Assembly: GCA_003641675.1 (NCBI GenBank)
Contig: QNBI01000098.1
Coordinates: forward strand, 1-7,220
Reading direction: 5' to 3'
DNA: 7,220 nucleotides
Source of the DNA: Spirochaetota bacterium
GTDB lineage: Bacteria > Spirochaetota > Spirochaetia > SZUA-6
Under the pieces are notes generated by a model, which was given only the letters and a program-made list of their open reading frames with translations, was not told the DNA's origin and did no database searches. A program made the translations under genes and the position numbers. This document shows, piece after piece, positions 1 through 6,222 of the stretch. How positions within the stretch are numbered: position 1 is the stretch's first letter; the number at the start of each line of letters is the position of its first letter.

Positions 1-155
1 ATACAAAAACGTCGTACCAGAGGGATATGGAGATACCCGGTAAACAAAATGAAGGAGAGCTTTTCGGAGGCACAATCCTTCGGCTGGGAAAAGAACTCGG
101 GATTAGAACACCCGTAACAGCATCGCTTTACAACGGGTTAAAGGGCAAAAAATAA
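1..155 (+). CDS. panE: 2-dehydropantoate 2-reductase (ketopantoate reductase), C-terminal fragment
   Basis: This is the 3' end of a gene that begins left of the window. Fifty codons are visible from base 3 to the TAA at 153-155. In the PanE/ApbA family the enzyme reduces 2-dehydropantoate to pantoate with NADPH in the cytosol, for pantothenate and coenzyme A synthesis. The visible residues match the family's C-terminal helical domain: KTSYQRD, then NEGELFGGTILRLGKELGI, then RTPVTASLYNGLK. These correspond to the usual 'SSMLQD...TEID..NG.vvr.g...gi.tPvn..ly.lik' pattern. Ser4 and Glu17 of the visible part lie about where the family's substrate-binding Ser and Glu are found. The NADPH-binding N-terminal domain is not in the window. 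It is transcribed in the same direction as rpmB but is separated from it by 112 bp containing a possible promoter, so they are probably independent. A related ketopantoate-reductase-fold enzyme of other specificity cannot be excluded from the tail alone. Confidence 0.75.
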   Translation, partial: TKTSYQRDMEIPGKQNEGELFGGTILRLGKELGIRTPVTASLYNGLKGKK

Positions 156-184
156 AGAAAAACTGTAAAAATCGGCAAAGATAC

Positions 185-213
185 TTTACAATAAATTATT
201 TCTTTGTTATTGT
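185..213. repeat. AT-rich inverted repeat in the panE-rpmB spacer
   Basis: ACAATAA at 188-194 is mirrored by TTATTGT at 207-213, with a 12-base loop between. TTT at 185-187 could add three pairs to the AAA at 218-220 across a four-base bulge. As RNA the stem is weak, with six of its seven core pairs being A-U, and no clean run of T follows. It is therefore a poor candidate for an intrinsic terminator of panE. It overlaps the possible -35 box of the rpmB promoter, so a protein-binding site is an alternative. Either role is an inference. Confidence 0.25.
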
Positions 214-238
214 CTTTAAACTGTTTTATTTGTACATT
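210..238 (+). promoter_or_regulatory. Possible sigma-70-type promoter for rpmB
   Basis: TTGTCT at 210-215 and TACATT at 233-238 are separated by 17 bases. Both boxes resemble the consensus imperfectly. A start near base 245 would give a leader of about 20 bases ahead of the rpmB start. The spacer is so AT-rich that chance matches are common. A second candidate -35, TTTACA at 185-190, has no convincing -10 at the right distance. Confidence 0.3.
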
Positions 239-253
239 AATAGAAATCATAAT

Positions 254-259
254 AGAGGT
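254..259 (+). promoter_or_regulatory. Ribosome binding site of rpmB
   Basis: AGAGGT lies eight bases ahead of the ATG at 268. It supports that start, and it shows that ordinary Shine-Dalgarno translation is used in this genome. Confidence 0.7.
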
Positions 260-267
260 AGAGAACA

Positions 268-456
268 ATGTCCCGTAAATGTGATATTTGTGGAAAATCA
301 ACTGTTAGCGGAAATAATGTTAGTCATGCGCACAACAAAACAAAGAGAGTATGGAAACCTAACCTGGTAAAGGTACGGACAATAGTGAACGGATCTAAGA
401 AAACTTTACGGGTATGCACCCGGTGTTTAAGAAGCGGAAAAATAGTTAAAATCTAA
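268..456 (+). CDS. rpmB: Large ribosomal subunit protein bL28, zinc-binding form
   Basis: This 62-aa basic protein has the usual L28 length and layout. It begins [10 protein letters not shown], carries the conserved [15 protein letters not shown] stretch at about residues 16-33, and ends in a basic tail. Two Cys pairs, C5/C8 (CDIC) and C50/C53 (CTRC), are the zinc-ribbon ligands of the 'C+' form of L28. Many bacteria also carry a zinc-free paralogue under Zur control; none is visible here. The protein is a structural part of the 50S subunit near the E site and is bacterial rather than archaeal. The ATG start has a good Shine-Dalgarno site eight bases upstream. The gene appears monocistronic: the next gene lies on the opposite strand and ends 23 bp downstream. 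No clear intrinsic terminator is visible in that gap. Confidence 0.97.
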   Translation: MSRKCDICGKSTVSGNNVSHAHNKTKRVWKPNLVKVRTIVNGSKKTLRVCTRCLRSGKIVKI

Positions 457-479
457 AACTTAAACGCTATTAAAGCCCC

Positions 480-2141
480 TTAGAGCAGAGTAATCTTTTC
501 ATAGTAATTATTAAATATTTTATCGTATTCCTCTCTGTACTTTTTTAAAGCTTTAGGTAGATTGTTAAGAATATCACCTGCTGTCATTCCGTCTTTACCG
601 TTAACAGAAGCGGCTAAATCACCCGCATAACCATGTAAAAAAACCCCCGCCTTTACAGCATCCTCCACCGGCAGTCCAAACCCTAAAGCGGCCGCAACCG
701 TACCGGTTAATACGTCCCCGGAACCTGCAGAAGCCATACCGGAATTACCGCTTAAGTTGACATAAATTTTTCCGCTGGGTGTACCGATTAACGAATGAGC
801 CCCTTTTAGTACAGTGAAAACACTGTATTCTATGCAGAACTGCCTTAAAACTTCTACTCGGTTATTATTAATCTCTTTAATGCTCTTTCCCGTTAGGCGG
901 GACATCTCCCCTATGTGAGGGGTAAGTATCGTGTAATAATGTCTCCCTTTTAAAGCTTCTATATTCTGTGAAACAACTGTTAATCCGTCGCCGTCTATAA
1001 TCAGAGGCTTCGCCGTTTCTGTTATAAGTTTAACGGCCAGTTTTGCAGTTTCACCGTTAAGTGAAATTCCAGGACCCAGCACAACCATATCCACTTTCTC
1101 TACCAGTTCAAGGAGCTCCTTTTCGTTTTCATAAGCTATGCTTCCCTCGTCTGTCTGCTTCATAGGTGCAAGAACAATTTCCGGCCCATTTTCGGCAACA
1201 AAGGGGGTAACAGATGCAGGGGCGGCAAGTCTTGAATATCCGCCTCCCGCTTTTAAAAACGAATATGCGCTAAAAAAGGGCGCACCGTAATAACTTCCGG
1301 CGCCTGCGACAAACAGTGCGTCGCCGAAATCTCCCTTATGCCCGTCGGGCTTTCTTAACGGAAGCGGCAGTGGTAAACTAACTGCAGTGGTTATTGATTC
1401 ATCTTCATAGATAGCGGGTATAAATGATATATGACTTAAAAATAATTTACCCCCGTATTCGAACCCCGGGTAGAGGATATTCCCTATCTTCGGAAGTCCA
1501 AAGGTAACTGCAATATCAGCTTTTACAGCTGTACCCATTACCATTCCGGTATTACCGTTAATACCGGATGGAATATCAATGCTTACAGTATATTTCCCGC
1601 TCTTATTTATAAGCTCTATAACTGTCCGGTATATTCCGCCTACTTCCCTTGACAGTCCTGTTCCGAATAGTGCATCCACTATAACATCTGCATGTTCAAT
1701 AATACCTGCTATATCCTCTATCTCTTTCTCTGCGATGGGCTTTACGGAAAACTGCTGGGAAGATTGCCCGGAAACATTTCCACCGCGGCCGGTTTTAAGG
1801 TTTAACACATTTACATCGTAATGAAGGAGTATATTTAAGTTTATAAGGGCAGACCCCTTAATTCTTTTAACATCGCCTGCAATGCACACAGTCACATCAG
1901 CCCCCATGGAGCGCAATTTACGCGCAGCGACAAAACCGTCACCTCCGTTGTTTCCTGTTCCTGAGAAAATGACATATTTTTTATTTCTTATTCCGGATTC
2001 CTTTAACTCGTTTAAAACTGCATAATATACGGCGTTGCCTGCGTTTTCCATAAGGATAGTATCCGGTACCGAATACTCTTCCACAGCTTTGCTATCACAG
2101 CCGCGCATCTGTTCAACCGTAGCAATCTTTAAGTTTTTCAT
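480..2141 (-). CDS. nnr: Bifunctional NAD(P)HX epimerase / ADP- or ATP-dependent NAD(P)HX dehydratase
   Basis: This 553-aa cytosolic repair enzyme converts hydrated NADH and NADPH (NADHX, NADPHX) back to the normal cofactors. The N-terminal YjeF_N epimerase domain spans about residues 1-245. It contains MENAG (31-35), the phosphate-binding GTGNNGGDG (61-69), VDALFGTGL (155-163) with the expected catalytic Asp156, and SIDIPSGINGNTG (187-199). The C-terminal ribokinase-like dehydratase domain spans about 265-540. It contains HKGDFGDALFVAGAGSYYGA (268-287), LGPGIS (355-360), DGDGL (383-387), TPHIGEMSRLTG (407-418), LKGAHS (445-450) and the catalytic/nucleotide motif AGSGDVLTG (472-480) with Asp476. 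Length and fusion order are typical. A Gly/Ser/Gln-rich stretch near residues 118-132 looks like a small family-atypical insertion. The ATG start fits the usual 'lt..qMr..D..ai..y.ip...LMENAG' beginning and has GAGGT eight bases upstream. It stands alone, tail to tail with rpmB. Possible promoters upstream, such as TTGCAT (2198-2193) with TACATT (2176-2171), are weak. Confidence 0.95.
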   Translation of the reverse strand: MKNLKIATVEQMRGCDSKAVEEYSVPDTILMENAGNAVYYAVLNELKESGIRNKKYVIFSGTGNNGGDGFVAARKLRSMGADVTVCIAGDVKRIKGSALINLNILLHYDVNVLNLKTGRGGNVSGQSSQQFSVKPIAEKEIEDIAGIIEHADVIVDALFGTGLSREVGGIYRTVIELINKSGKYTVSIDIPSGINGNTGMVMGTAVKADIAVTFGLPKIGNILYPGFEYGGKLFLSHISFIPAIYEDESITTAVSLPLPLPLRKPDGHKGDFGDALFVAGAGSYYGAPFFSAYSFLKAGGGYSRLAAPASVTPFVAENGPEIVLAPMKQTDEGSIAYENEKELLELVEKVDMVVLGPGISLNGETAKLAVKLITETAKPLIIDGDGLTVVSQNIEALKGRHYYTILTPHIGEMSRLTGKSIKEINNNRVEVLRQFCIEYSVFTVLKGAHSLIGTPSGKIYVNLSGNSGMASAGSGDVLTGTVAAALGFGLPVEDAVKAGVFLHGYAGDLAASVNGKDGMTAGDILNNLPKALKKYREEYDKIFNNYYEKITLL

Positions 2142-2148
2142 ACTTTAG

Positions 2149-2153
2149 ACCTC
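2149..2153 (-). promoter_or_regulatory. Ribosome binding site of the NAD(P)HX repair gene
   Basis: GAGGT read on the minus strand sits just upstream of the ATG at 2141-2139, with the GAGG core spaced eight bases from it. This supports the chosen start. Confidence 0.6.
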
Positions 2154-2302
2154 ATAGTATAATTATGACGAATGTAATAAACCCTAAACAATATGCAACT
2201 GTATATAAAGATATTAGGCATGCTGAATTAAATCAACAACTATAAGAAATAAATCCACTGCATATAAACTGACCGGTTTGCCTGAGACAGGTACTAATAA
2301 TA

Positions 2303-2331
2303 TTGACGAATGGATATATAATAATTATTAT
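2303..2331 (+). promoter_or_regulatory. Sigma-70-type promoter for the thioredoxin-like gene, nearly leaderless
   Basis: TTGACG at 2303-2308 and TATTAT at 2326-2331 are separated by exactly 17 bases. Each box differs from the consensus at one position. Transcription would begin at about 2336-2340, and the ATG is at 2340, so the mRNA would have little or no leader. No Shine-Dalgarno-like sequence precedes the ATG, which fits this reading. A 20-bp palindrome covers the -10 box. Confidence 0.6.
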
Positions 2332-2334
2332 ATA
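2315..2334. repeat. Perfect 20-bp palindrome over the -10 box, possible operator
   Basis: TATATAATAATTATTATATA equals its own reverse complement across all 20 bases. The flanking bases (A at 2314, C at 2335) break the symmetry. It starts in the promoter spacer, covers the -10 box and ends just before the expected transcription start. That is where a dimeric repressor would block transcription. The content is only A and T, so chance is a real alternative. It resembles Fur/PerR-type boxes in its ATAAT/ATTAT half-sites, but its centre falls between two bases, whereas the classical boxes have a central base. Confidence 0.45.
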
Positions 2335-2339
2335 CAACT

Positions 2340-2600
2340 ATGAACGATAAACCGGAAATAATATACTACAAATCATTTATATGCCCGCGGTGTATTCCGA
2401 CAAGCAGATTTTTAAAGAATTTAAAAGCTCAGCACCCTGAAATTAAAATAACGGAAATAGAAATTCTTACCAATATGAAAAAAACCATTAAAGAGGGGAT
2501 TCACGGAATTCCTGTAATTGCCATCGGCAATAAACGGTACTCAGGAGTACCATCTATAGGCGAAGTGCTTGAACTGCTTGGCATCCCCTCTAATAATTAA
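2340..2600 (+). CDS. Small thioredoxin/glutaredoxin-like protein with a CPRC motif
   Basis: This is an 86-aa single-domain protein. A first beta strand (EIIYYKS, 6-12) leads to the redox motif C15-P-R-C18. A long helix follows (about 19-31), then a strand (EIKITEIEI, 34-42), then the conserved cis-proline segment GIHGIPVIAIGNKRYSG (53-69) with Pro58, and a C-terminal helix (SIGEVLELLGI, 72-82). The order and size match glutaredoxin/NrdH-like thioredoxin-fold proteins. The likely role is cytosolic disulfide exchange or protection of protein thiols; the partner is unknown. There is no signal peptide or membrane segment. The ATG is chosen because the first strand begins right after it and no alternative start lies between it and the CPRC motif. 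It has no ribosome binding site but lies within a few bases of the predicted transcription start. It is convergent with the HsmA-type gene, whose extended reading frame overlaps this stop codon. Confidence 0.8.
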   Translation: MNDKPEIIYYKSFICPRCIPTSRFLKNLKAQHPEIKITEIEILTNMKKTIKEGIHGIPVIAIGNKRYSGVPSIGEVLELLGIPSNN

Positions 2601-2653
2601 AGTTTCATATTCATAATCATCCTTGTAAAGAAGGGAAGAAGCCAGACAAATCA
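2597..2653 (-). other. In-frame TGA and 17-codon HsmA-like extension
   Basis: The HsmA-type frame reaches TGA at 2653-2651. The same frame then reads FVWLLPFFTRMIMNMKL to a TAA at 2599-2597. As I remember the HsmA family, HKFSIFVW is followed by a stretch like LIWLIPF..GM, so the TGA stands exactly at a conserved Trp, and the downstream codons complete the fourth membrane segment and the usual length of about 120 residues. A TGG-to-TGA change is the simplest explanation; readthrough or a base-call error are alternatives. No convincing bacterial SECIS hairpin follows, and Cys or Sec is not expected here. Confidence 0.7.
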
Positions 2654-2962
2654 TACAACTATGCTGAATTTATGAAAACTGTGAAGCAGAGCTTCGTTCT
2701 TTCTTATAAGAACAATGGTTGCCCACACTGCATGAAAGGCCATTAGTACAATTGCAAGCACTCCTGTAACTGCATGTACGGAAAGAGTAAAAGAAGAACT
2801 CATAATACCCATAAGGGTTGTTCCTGTTGTATCGCAGAGAAATCCTATCCAGAAAAAGATTAAATGCCAGGGTTTAAGAATTTTCTGGATTTTCTCCGAC
2901 CAGACCCCGATTGAGTAACAAATTAGCGCAGAAACTATAAATACAATCGAGAAAACAGGCAT
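2651..2962 (-). CDS. HsmA-type four-helix membrane protein (TIGR03987-like), cut short by an in-frame TGA
   Basis: This is a 103-aa integral membrane protein as encoded. Likely membrane segments are about residues 3-20, 32-51 and 60-86. The order SIGVWSEKIQKILKPWHLIF (17-36), CDTTGTTLMG (43-52), HAVTGVLAIVLMAFHAVWAT (63-82) and the final HKFSIVV match the HsmA family as I recall it. That family has no firmly known biochemical role. The family's fourth segment is missing from the product because TGA replaces a Trp codon, although the remaining codons are present downstream. His33, His63, His77 and His97 lie in or at the ends of predicted helices and could in principle bind heme or a metal; this is only inference. 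The start is an ATG with a weak AGGCGG four bases ahead. It begins 20 bp after the large iron-sulfur subunit, so it is probably the last gene of that operon. It may be non-functional. Confidence 0.8.
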   Translation of the reverse strand: MPVFSIVFIVSALICYSIGVWSEKIQKILKPWHLIFFWIGFLCDTTGTTLMGIMSSSFTLSVHAVTGVLAIVLMAFHAVWATIVLIRKNEALLHSFHKFSIVV

Positions 2963-2982
2963 AAAACCGCCTGCAATTTCCG

Positions 2983-5900
2983 TTAAAACAGCACAACCTT
3001 ATCAACCTCTGTCATATCCAGAACGCCGGCGGAAACTCTCTTTCTCCCGGAGGGCTCAAAGGAACCGTTAATCCAGAAAGAATCTTTAAGGGGAATAAAC
3101 AAATAGTCTTTATATCTCTTTCGCCCCCATACAACCATAGCAACCCCGTCTTTAGAACTTTTCTTAATAGGTAAACCCTGTCCGTCTTTGTCTCCGATAA
3201 TAAGCCTTAAATCCGCCGAATAATCCGGGCCAGAGTCTAAACAATTCTTCTCGTTAAGTTTTTTTAGGAGATACCCTGCATTTCTGGAATTCCAGAACAG
3301 AGTAATTCTAACTCCACTATGCTGAAATACATTAATTAAAAGGGATACTATGCTTTGCTCCTTATCTTTTCCGTATTTCAGGGCTATATCCTCCGGATTA
3401 ATCATTATATCAACAGGCCCGGAATTATGAGCCTTTTCGACAGCCTTCTTCAATTCCCCAATATCTGGATAAACAATAGAAACGGCTCTTTTTACAGATT
3501 CGGTTTCCGTACCTACGGCCCATAGTTCAAAAAGACCCTCCCTTTTCATTCTGTAACACTCGGTAAATACTACATTATTGGCGTTCTCTATATCACCTAC
3601 AAGAATAACTGTATGAGACGTTTTAGCGGCAGGTCCGCTTTTTTCTGTTGTTCCTCCTGCCCCGGCTATTAAGAATTCTGGGTCATCAAAAAATCCTGTA
3701 ACAGATTCCGTTTTCTTGAGTAGTTCAACCCAACGAGGATTTACAGGAGCAATATCCTTAGGCACTATCTGTATTCCCCTCATCTCTGCTCTTTCTAAAA
3801 AGGCGTCTATAATTTCTGCGGCAAGATAGGGAGAAACTTCCATAACAGGCTTTTTACTATTTAAAAGATACTTCTGCACCTTATAACCTGCTAGAGAAAA
3901 CTCAATACTGTTTCCCTTTGTATCAATCGGTTTTTCAGGTACAAGTATATTTAAAAATGACTGCTCAAACCTTCCCTTACTGCACAGTTTACCCCAGTTC
4001 ACAGGCGCATTTCTGTCCGTAATCCTTGTGAGAAGCGAGCCGTGATATCGGTACTCTACTGAACATCCCACAGAGCATTGAGAACAAAAACCTTCCTCTA
4101 CTCTCTCCTCCAACGGAACCGTCTTTCCCAGAGGGCTTCCGTCCGCTTTTACACCCAGTGGGACCTTCTCTGTGAGAGCGCCTACCGGACAGGCAGAAAC
4201 GCACTGACCACAGCTTATGCATGTATTCTCCTCACCGAGGGGAGCATCAAAAGAAGGGACAACAAGCGACGAGAAACCTCTGTACATATAGCCTAATGCT
4301 CCGATTCCCTGAACTTCCAGGCATATTCGTATACATCTTGCACATAGAATACACTTGGAAGGGTCTCTTGCAATAAAGGGATGACTCTTATCTATAGGAT
4401 GTTTCTTAACCTCACCCAGAAAATTTGTTGCAACGGCATTGTATTCATCTGCGTACTTTTTAAGTTTACACTCATACACATCCTGGCACCCGCATTCAAG
4501 GCATCTACCAGCTTCCTTAACTGCCTGATCTTCGGTGAATCCTAACTCTATCTCTTTAAAGGACTTTTTACGTTCCTCGGGTTCCAGCACGGGCATCTTT
4601 TCCCGTGGGATTTTAGGCTCATCCTTATAGTCATCTTTGGTTACAGGCTGTAGATCATCCTTCTTGCTTAAAAATTCCTTATGATATTCAATCGTTTTGC
4701 CGTCTAAATATTTAAGGACCGATCGGGCAGCATACTTGCCTCCCGCAATAGCACGTATAGCGATATCCGGCCCTGTCAGCAAATCTCCTGCCGCAAATAT
4801 CCCTTCCACCTTTGTCGCACCGGTATTTTTGTCGCCGATAAGGTAGCTGCGTTCATCAAGAAGCCCTCTAATTCCTTCCAGCGGTACACTATCGGCATAC
4901 TGCCCGATTGCAGATATAACGGTATCCACCGGCACGGTAAACTCTGAACCTTCAACAGGAATGGGACGCCTTCTGCCCGAAGAATCACGCTCTCCCAGCT
5001 TCATCCGTACAAGCTTTATCGCTTCAAGGAAATCACCGCTGGACTCCACTGCCGTAGGAGCTGCTAAAAACTCAATCTTCACTCCCTCTTTAATGGCATC
5101 CTCTATTTCCGTATAATGTGCAGGCATCTCGTTTCTCGTGCGTCTGTAAAAAATAGAAACATCTTCTGCGCCGAGTCTTACAGAAGTTCTGGCAGCATCT
5201 ATTGCCGTGTTTCCGCCTCCTATCACAACCACTTTTCTGCCAACCTTGACATGCCTACCCATAGCAACATCACGCAGGAATTCTATCCCCGAAAGGACCT
5301 CCCTATGATTTTCACCCGGAACGCGTAAATTCCGGCTTTTCCAAGCGCCCAAGGCAATAATAACGGCATCGTTGTCCTTTCTTAGACTTAAAAGATCAAA
5401 ATCCCGTCCCAGCCTTGTGTTTGTCTTTAGGGTAACACCGAGCCTCAGTATTGTATTAATTTCAAGGTCAAGTACATCTTGCGGCATCCTGTAATCTGGT
5501 ATTCCGTAGCGGAGCATCCCTCCTGCTTTTTCCATACCTTCGTAAACTGTGACATCCACACCGGCCTGCACGAGGTAATATGCAGCGGACAGGCCTGCAG
5601 GTCCTCCGCCTACTACCGCTACCTTTTTTCCTTTTTTAGGAGCTATCTTAGGGTCGTAACTGTTGTCGGAAAAAAGGTCAAGGTCTGCTACATACCTCTT
5701 TAACCAGTCTATTGCAACTGGTTCATCCACGAGGTTCCTTCTACAGGCGTCTTCGCATGGTCTTGGACAAACACGCCCACAGACAGAGGGAAATGGATTG
5801 TCCTTCTTAATAAGTTCTAATGCTTCTCTAAACTTTCTGTCAGCAATTAACCCTACATAACCCTGGACATCTATATTGGACGGACATGCAAGAGTACACG

Positions 5901-6222
5901 GTGCTTTGCAGTCTCCGTAGTGATTTGAAAGTATCAATTCCAAAGCCATTTTCCTGGCGCTTTTTACTTTTTCATTATTGGAATGTATTACCATTCCTTC
6001 CCGTACTTTTGTGGCACATGACGGAACAAACCCCCTTGCACCCTCTACCTCCACAACACATACCCAGCATGAACCATACGGTTCCAGCCGCGGGTCATGA
6101 CACAGTGTGGGAATTTCCACTCCCTGCTCTTCTGCCACGTTAAGTATTGTTTTTCCCTCCGGAACAATAAGTTTTTTTCCGTCAAAAGTTATCGATATAT
6201 TTTTATTATTCTTCTCACTCAA
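2983..6222 (-). CDS. Multidomain iron-sulfur flavoprotein: NuoG/HydA-like ends around a GltD/NfnB-like core (StnA-like)
   Basis: The protein has 1079 aa. Residues 1-100 form a [2Fe-2S] ferredoxin domain with C41, C52, C55 and C69. Residues 101-175 carry H101/C105/C109/C113 and C148/C152/C156/C160, the cluster region typical of GltD/NfnB. Residues 200-505 are an FAD/NAD(P)H oxidoreductase: [17 protein letters not shown] (201-217), [17 protein letters not shown] (331-347), RRTRNEMPA (360-368) and [17 protein letters not shown] (476-492). C574, C577, C579 and C585 follow. Two [4Fe-4S] motifs come next: C624/627/630/634 and C668/671/674/678. A formate-dehydrogenase-type cluster (C713/716/720/747) is followed by a shortened NuoG-like tail of about 330 residues. 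By analogy with StnA/HydA/NfnB it should pass electrons among NAD(P)H, ferredoxin and the NuoF-like partner; this is inference. There is no signal peptide, so it is cytosolic. Translation starts at TTG, overlapping the upstream stop. A plain complex I NuoG or a formate dehydrogenase fits less well. Confidence 0.88.
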   Translation of the reverse strand: MSEKNNKNISITFDGKKLIVPEGKTILNVAEEQGVEIPTLCHDPRLEPYGSCWVCVVEVEGARGFVPSCATKVREGMVIHSNNEKVKSARKMALELILSNHYGDCKAPCTLACPSNIDVQGYVGLIADRKFREALELIKKDNPFPSVCGRVCPRPCEDACRRNLVDEPVAIDWLKRYVADLDLFSDNSYDPKIAPKKGKKVAVVGGGPAGLSAAYYLVQAGVDVTVYEGMEKAGGMLRYGIPDYRMPQDVLDLEINTILRLGVTLKTNTRLGRDFDLLSLRKDNDAVIIALGAWKSRNLRVPGENHREVLSGIEFLRDVAMGRHVKVGRKVVVIGGGNTAIDAARTSVRLGAEDVSIFYRRTRNEMPAHYTEIEDAIKEGVKIEFLAAPTAVESSGDFLEAIKLVRMKLGERDSSGRRRPIPVEGSEFTVPVDTVISAIGQYADSVPLEGIRGLLDERSYLIGDKNTGATKVEGIFAAGDLLTGPDIAIRAIAGGKYAARSVLKYLDGKTIEYHKEFLSKKDDLQPVTKDDYKDEPKIPREKMPVLEPEERKKSFKEIELGFTEDQAVKEAGRCLECGCQDVYECKLKKYADEYNAVATNFLGEVKKHPIDKSHPFIARDPSKCILCARCIRICLEVQGIGALGYMYRGFSSLVVPSFDAPLGEENTCISCGQCVSACPVGALTEKVPLGVKADGSPLGKTVPLEERVEEGFCSQCSVGCSVEYRYHGSLLTRITDRNAPVNWGKLCSKGRFEQSFLNILVPEKPIDTKGNSIEFSLAGYKVQKYLLNSKKPVMEVSPYLAAEIIDAFLERAEMRGIQIVPKDIAPVNPRWVELLKKTESVTGFFDDPEFLIAGAGGTTEKSGPAAKTSHTVILVGDIENANNVVFTECYRMKREGLFELWAVGTETESVKRAVSIVYPDIGELKKAVEKAHNSGPVDIMINPEDIALKYGKDKEQSIVSLLINVFQHSGVRITLFWNSRNAGYLLKKLNEKNCLDSGPDYSADLRLIIGDKDGQGLPIKKSSKDGVAMVVWGRKRYKDYLFIPLKDSFWINGSFEPSGRKRVSAGVLDMTEVDKVVLF

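Noticed and set aside
457..479. Bidirectional terminator between rpmB and the NAD(P)HX repair gene
   Set aside because: No GC-rich stem followed by a T run is present on either strand in or around this 23-base gap.
1579..1821. Plus-strand open frame of 80 codons
   Set aside because: It lies wholly inside the NAD(P)HX repair gene on the opposite strand, has no recognisable domain and is a shadow frame.
2271..2292. Short inverted repeat CCTG-AGA-CAGG and the palindrome ACCGGT upstream of the thioredoxin-like gene
   Set aside because: A four-pair stem with a three-base loop is too short to be a terminator or riboswitch, and a six-base palindrome is expected by chance.
2651..2653. TGA read as Trp throughout this genome
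   Set aside because: Trp is TGG at 16 other positions in the window, no other frame needs a TGA read through, and the NuoF-like gene ends at a TGA that overlaps the next start. One exceptional TGA does not support a changed code.
2597..2653. Selenocysteine at the HsmA TGA
   Set aside because: I saw no stable hairpin at the right distance after the TGA, and the position corresponds to Trp rather than Cys in the family as remembered.
3989..4222. Same-strand alternative frame of 77 codons within the large subunit
   Set aside because: It overlaps the second ferredoxin motif and the C713-C747 cluster region of the real frame, and its own translation shows no domain.
2983..6222. Formate dehydrogenase or complex I NuoG as the identity of the large subunit
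   Set aside because: The molybdopterin-type region is too short and lacks a catalytic Cys/Sec motif, which argues against formate dehydrogenase. The inserted FAD/NAD(P)H module and the HydB-type partner argue against ordinary complex I, and no membrane complex I genes are visible.
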